From a marine gamma proteobacterium HTCC2080 (lineage in GTDB: Bacteria > Pseudomonadota > Gammaproteobacteria > Pseudomonadales > Halieaceae): a stretch of DNA of 64,000 bases. The notes under the pieces are model-generated. The model saw nothing but the letters and a program-made list of their open reading frames with translations, did not search any database and was not told the origin of the DNA. Below, in pieces: positions 61,220 to 64,000 of the stretch (its first letter is position 1; every line of letters starts with the position of its first letter). The stretch covers positions 124,001 through 188,000 of the forward strand of contig AAVV01000007.1 of NCBI GenBank assembly GCA_000169115.1, written 5' to 3'. The translations under genes and the position numbers were made by a program.

Positions 61220-61375
61220 GGCCCGCATAACCACGCCTTTCCCCCATAACGCGGTCTTGAATGAATATTCCATCGCGTGTGACGGGGCACAAACAAAGCT
61301 CGACATACCGCGCTTTGAGTGGGATTGTTATGGCCGAAATAAGAAGAAAAATCCAATTGGAGAAAGGACGCAAAT

Positions 61376-62686
61376 ATGGCCGCCGAGCATGACGACAGAA
61401 AAAATATGCGTAAAGTCGCTCTCACATCACTCGCCGGGACAAGTATTGAGTGGTACGATTTTTTTATTTACGGCACTGCCGCCGCCATCGTTTTTCCAAA
61501 AGCATTTTTCCCGCAGGACCTTCCTCCCATGGTTCTGCTTATTATTTCCTTCAGTACATTTGCCGTTGGATTTGTTGCCAGACCGGTGGGCGGCATTATC
61601 TTTGGCCATTTCGGTGATAGGGTGGGTCGAAAGCACACCTTAGTCGCTGCCCTTATGATGATGGGATTGGCAACAACGCTTATCGGATTGCTTCCCACCT
61701 ATGGAAGCATCGGTATTGCGGCACCGTTGCTACTGGTTTTACTGCGCTTTATTCAGGGCCTTGCCATTGGTGGTCAATGGGGCGGTGCAATGTTACTGGT
61801 CACCGAAAGTGCCCCTGCCAATAAACGAGGCTGGTATGGCGCTTATGCGCAGGCCGGTGCTCCCGTTGGGGTCATCCTCGCTAACCTCGCGTTTATCGGT
61901 GTCAGCATGAGCATGAGTGACGAGGCCTTTATGAGCTGGGGCTGGCGGCTGCCCTTTCTCGCCAGTATCATTTTGATCGGCGTATCACTCTTTGTGCAGC
62001 TACGCCTTGAGGATACCGAAGCCTTTAAAGCTCTAAAGGCCACGCAAGACTCGCAAAGTCATACCGAGGTGGTTGTTCGATCACCAGTTTTACAGGCCCT
62101 GAAAAAATACCCCCGAACAATCATGCTCGCAGCTGGTGCATTTTTATCGGTACAAGTGACCTTCTATATTTTGATCGCTTTCACCGTTGCCTACGGGCTC
62201 AACTCACCCACCGTCAATCTGTCCCGAGAGTCCATGCTCGTAGCAGTTTTAATCGCTTCTGCGGTGATGGTGCCAACGCAGTTTTATTTCTCAGGGCTCT
62301 CTGATCGATTGGGACGAAAAAGGGTTTATCGTTGGGGCGCTATATTAACGGGGCTATGGAGTTTCGCTTTATTCCCTCTTATCGATACAGGCTCTCTGCC
62401 CCTGATTGTATTAGGCATCACTTTGGGGCTGGCTTTTCTCGGCATGCAGTATGGCCCTCAAGCCGCTTACTTTACCGAGCTATTTTCTACAGAGGTTCGG
62501 TATTCCGGTGCATCCTTGGGTTATCAAATAGGAGCCATTGTCGGTGGTGCGCTCGCCCCCACCATTGCGGTTTTGCTCTGGCACGAGCTGGGGATTATCT
62601 TCGTTTCGATCTACATATTGTTGGCAGCTTTGCTGACGCTGTGGTCGCTCTCTTTATTGGAAGAGACTGGCGGTCAACCCCTTTAA
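61376..62686 (+). CDS. MFS transporter, metabolite:H+ symporter (MHS) family
   Basis: A 436-residue twelve-helix secondary transporter. The MHS signature SLAGTSIEWYDFFIYGTAAAIVFPKAFF opens the protein, followed by FGDRVGRKHTLVAAL (the inter-domain loop 2-3 motif), RFIQGLAIGGQWGGAMLLVTESAP, and the symmetric GLSDRLGRKRVYRWG in the C-terminal half. The family imports small carboxylates (shikimate, citrate, alpha-ketoglutarate, osmolytes) with protons. ATG 61376 follows GAAAGGA. It is divergent from the UGSC pair and convergent with the P450, so it may import the substrate of either. Confidence 0.92.
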   Translation: MAAEHDDRKNMRKVALTSLAGTSIEWYDFFIYGTAAAIVFPKAFFPQDLPPMVLLIISFSTFAVGFVARPVGGIIFGHFGDRVGRKHTLVAALMMMGLATTLIGLLPTYGSIGIAAPLLLVLLRFIQGLAIGGQWGGAMLLVTESAPANKRGWYGAYAQAGAPVGVILANLAFIGVSMSMSDEAFMSWGWRLPFLASIILIGVSLFVQLRLEDTEAFKALKATQDSQSHTEVVVRSPVLQALKKYPRTIMLAAGAFLSVQVTFYILIAFTVAYGLNSPTVNLSRESMLVAVLIASAVMVPTQFYFSGLSDRLGRKRVYRWGAILTGLWSFALFPLIDTGSLPLIVLGITLGLAFLGMQYGPQAAYFTELFSTEVRYSGASLGYQIGAIVGGALAPTIAVLLWHELGIIFVSIYILLAALLTLWSLSLLEETGGQPL

Positions 62687-62727
62687 CAGTCCCGGGACCA
62701 AAAGGGGCTAGAGCTGCGAGCTTTGAC

Positions 62728-64000
62728 CTAGACCTTCGGATGCAACCTCACGGGCAGCTCATGGTAGCCTCGAACAAACGAATTGCAGGTTCTAACGGCA
62801 GGGCCGACGACCTCAATGCGCTCAAAGCGCTCCAAGATCTCTTCCCAAACGATACGCAGCTGCATCTCAGCCAATCGATTCCCCATGCATCGATGAATAC
62901 CCATACCAAAGCTTAGGTGATTGCGAACATTTGGCCGATCGATAATAAACTTATCTGCCTCGGGAATGGCATTGCTGTCACGGTTACCCGAGACGTACCA
63001 CAAAACGACGCGGCCACCCTTAGGAATAACGGTGCCGTTGAGCTCAACATCCCGTGTAGCAGTTCGACGCATGTGAGGAAGTGGCGTCTGGTAGCGAATA
63101 ATCTCAGATACCATGGATGGAATCAGTCCGTGATTTGCCTTTAGCTTGGCCATCTCAGACGGGTTTTGATGTAAATGCAGCACACCTCCCGTCATAGAAT
63201 TTCGCGTCGTATCGTTGCCACCCACAATTAACAGCATCAAGTTACCCAGATAAGAAAAGGGTTCATCGACCATGTTTTGGGTCTTGGGATCACGCTGCAA
63301 CATACGAATCAGATCAAAGGACTCCCGATCGTTGGCTTTATGGTCATGCCAGAGCTGGGTAAATGATTGCAGCATTTCACCCATGATTGTTCGACGCTCA
63401 TCGATGCTCAGACCCCGGCCCGCCGTAATACGTGCATCGGATGTAGCCGCATCTGACCAATGCGTCAACAATTGACGTTGCTCCTGAGGAAAATCAAAAA
63501 GCGTGGCCAACATTTTGGTGGTCAGATCAATGGAAACTCGATCTACCCAGTTGAAGGTTTCCCCCAAAGGCAAGCCGTCCAGCGTCTCTTGGGTACGCTG
63601 GCGAATTAACGCCTCAAATTCCTGCAGATTTTTTGGGGCGACGGCGCCCTGAACCGCCCGTCGCTGATCATCATGAAGCGGTGGGTCAGTTGCAATAAAC
63701 ATCTGTACCGACATGTCAGGTTCTGGATCCAAAATGGCAATAGAGGGCTCAGAAGAGAACGCTTCCCAGTTCTTCTCTACCTCAACAATGTCTTCGAAGC
63801 GGGTTACCGACCAAAAATCTCCGTGAGGTGCTGGCCCTGCAGGACCCTGTGCTTGATAGTGAACTGGAGCCTCACTGCGTAGCCGCTCAAAAAGTGGCTG
63901 CCAAGTATCAAACTCAAACCGCCTCGGGTCGGCTATGTCGAGTTGATCTAACGGGGTGCTCAAAGGGTCAGGCAATCCATCTTTTCGAGTAACTGCTTGG
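62728..64000 (-). CDS. CYP153-like cytochrome P450 (5' end cut by the window)
   Basis: A class I bacterial P450 of at least 415 residues. The frame stays open to the window edge, so the true start may lie beyond 64000. A TTG at 63975 is the first internal candidate. I-helix LIVGGNDTTRNSMTGG, K-helix EIIRYQTPLPHMRRTA (ExxR), and heme loop HLSFGMGIHRCMGNRLAEMQ (Cys about 363 from the TTG) are intact. The strings LMLLIVGGNDTTRNSMTGGV and VVLWYVSGNRD strongly resemble CYP153 alkane/terminal hydroxylases. It needs a ferredoxin and reductase. The window has a suitable ferredoxin at 217-546 but no reductase. Confidence 0.88.
   Translation of the reverse strand, partial: QAVTRKDGLPDPLSTPLDQLDIADPRRFEFDTWQPLFERLRSEAPVHYQAQGPAGPAPHGDFWSVTRFEDIVEVEKNWEAFSSEPSIAILDPEPDMSVQMFIATDPPLHDDQRRAVQGAVAPKNLQEFEALIRQRTQETLDGLPLGETFNWVDRVSIDLTTKMLATLFDFPQEQRQLLTHWSDAATSDARITAGRGLSIDERRTIMGEMLQSFTQLWHDHKANDRESFDLIRMLQRDPKTQNMVDEPFSYLGNLMLLIVGGNDTTRNSMTGGVLHLHQNPSEMAKLKANHGLIPSMVSEIIRYQTPLPHMRRTATRDVELNGTVIPKGGRVVLWYVSGNRDSNAIPEADKFIIDRPNVRNHLSFGMGIHRCMGNRLAEMQLRIVWEEILERFERIEVVGPAVRTCNSFVRGYHELPVRLHPKV

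Overview
The window looks like a stretch of chromosome from a free-living, probably marine, gammaproteobacterium with mid-range GC content. The evidence is a set of typical gammaproteobacterial housekeeping genes (slyX, yciH, a soluble lytic transglycosylase, selD-selU, an RlmD-like methyltransferase, tRNA-Arg(CCT), truD). These sit beside a large catabolic region for hydrophobic, carboxylated or cyclic compounds. No insertion sequence, prophage, rRNA operon or CRISPR array was seen. The genus cannot be named from the sequence alone.

Layout. (1) 0.2-11 kb: a [2Fe-2S] ferredoxin; an operon of acyl-CoA ligase, two acyl-CoA dehydrogenase subunits and an SDR; a Rieske oxygenase; a ThuA-like protein; an NADP-dependent reductase; and a cytochrome c-PQQ dehydrogenase of the polyvinyl-alcohol-dehydrogenase type. 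(2) 11-19 kb: a six-gene minus-strand operon (SDR, APH-type kinase, acyl-CoA ligase, TetR regulator, alpha/beta hydrolase, LLM oxidoreductase), divergent from an acyl-CoA dehydrogenase and separated from it by a perfect 12-bp-arm palindrome that is probably the TetR operator. (3) 19-28 kb: a second cytochrome c-quinoprotein dehydrogenase, an exported rhodanese, an O-antigen-ligase-like membrane protein, and a TonB receptor/SnoaL/SDR operon. (4) 28-33.6 kb: a compact, complete set of F420 genes (fno, cofE, cofD, cofC, fbiC), unusual for a gammaproteobacterium. (5) 33.9-39.3 kb: a Baeyer-Villiger monooxygenase, a SnoaL protein, an APH kinase fused to a DUF6285-like domain, and a membrane-anchored amidohydrolase. 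(6) 39.3-48.3 kb: housekeeping genes including selD and selU. (7) 48.4-59.2 kb: four paralogous AraC regulators, a Fur-box-preceded orphan gene, an altered-motif phosphatase and a PAS histidine kinase. (8) 59.5-64 kb: a UGSC-family selenoprotein read through an in-frame TGA, its partner gene, an MHS-type transporter and a CYP153-like P450 cut by the window edge.

How the genes fit together (inference). Substrate would enter through the TonB receptor and MHS transporter and be oxidised by P450/ferredoxin, the Rieske oxygenase, the BVMO and periplasmic quinoproteins. It would then be activated by two CoA ligases and shortened by acyl-CoA dehydrogenases and SDRs. The APH-type kinases suggest a 4-hydroxyacyl-CoA phosphorylation bypass like that of LvaA or ACAD10/11. 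F420 would serve Fno and possibly the LLM enzyme. SelD would supply selenium for both tRNA 2-selenouridine and the selenocysteine of the UGSC protein.
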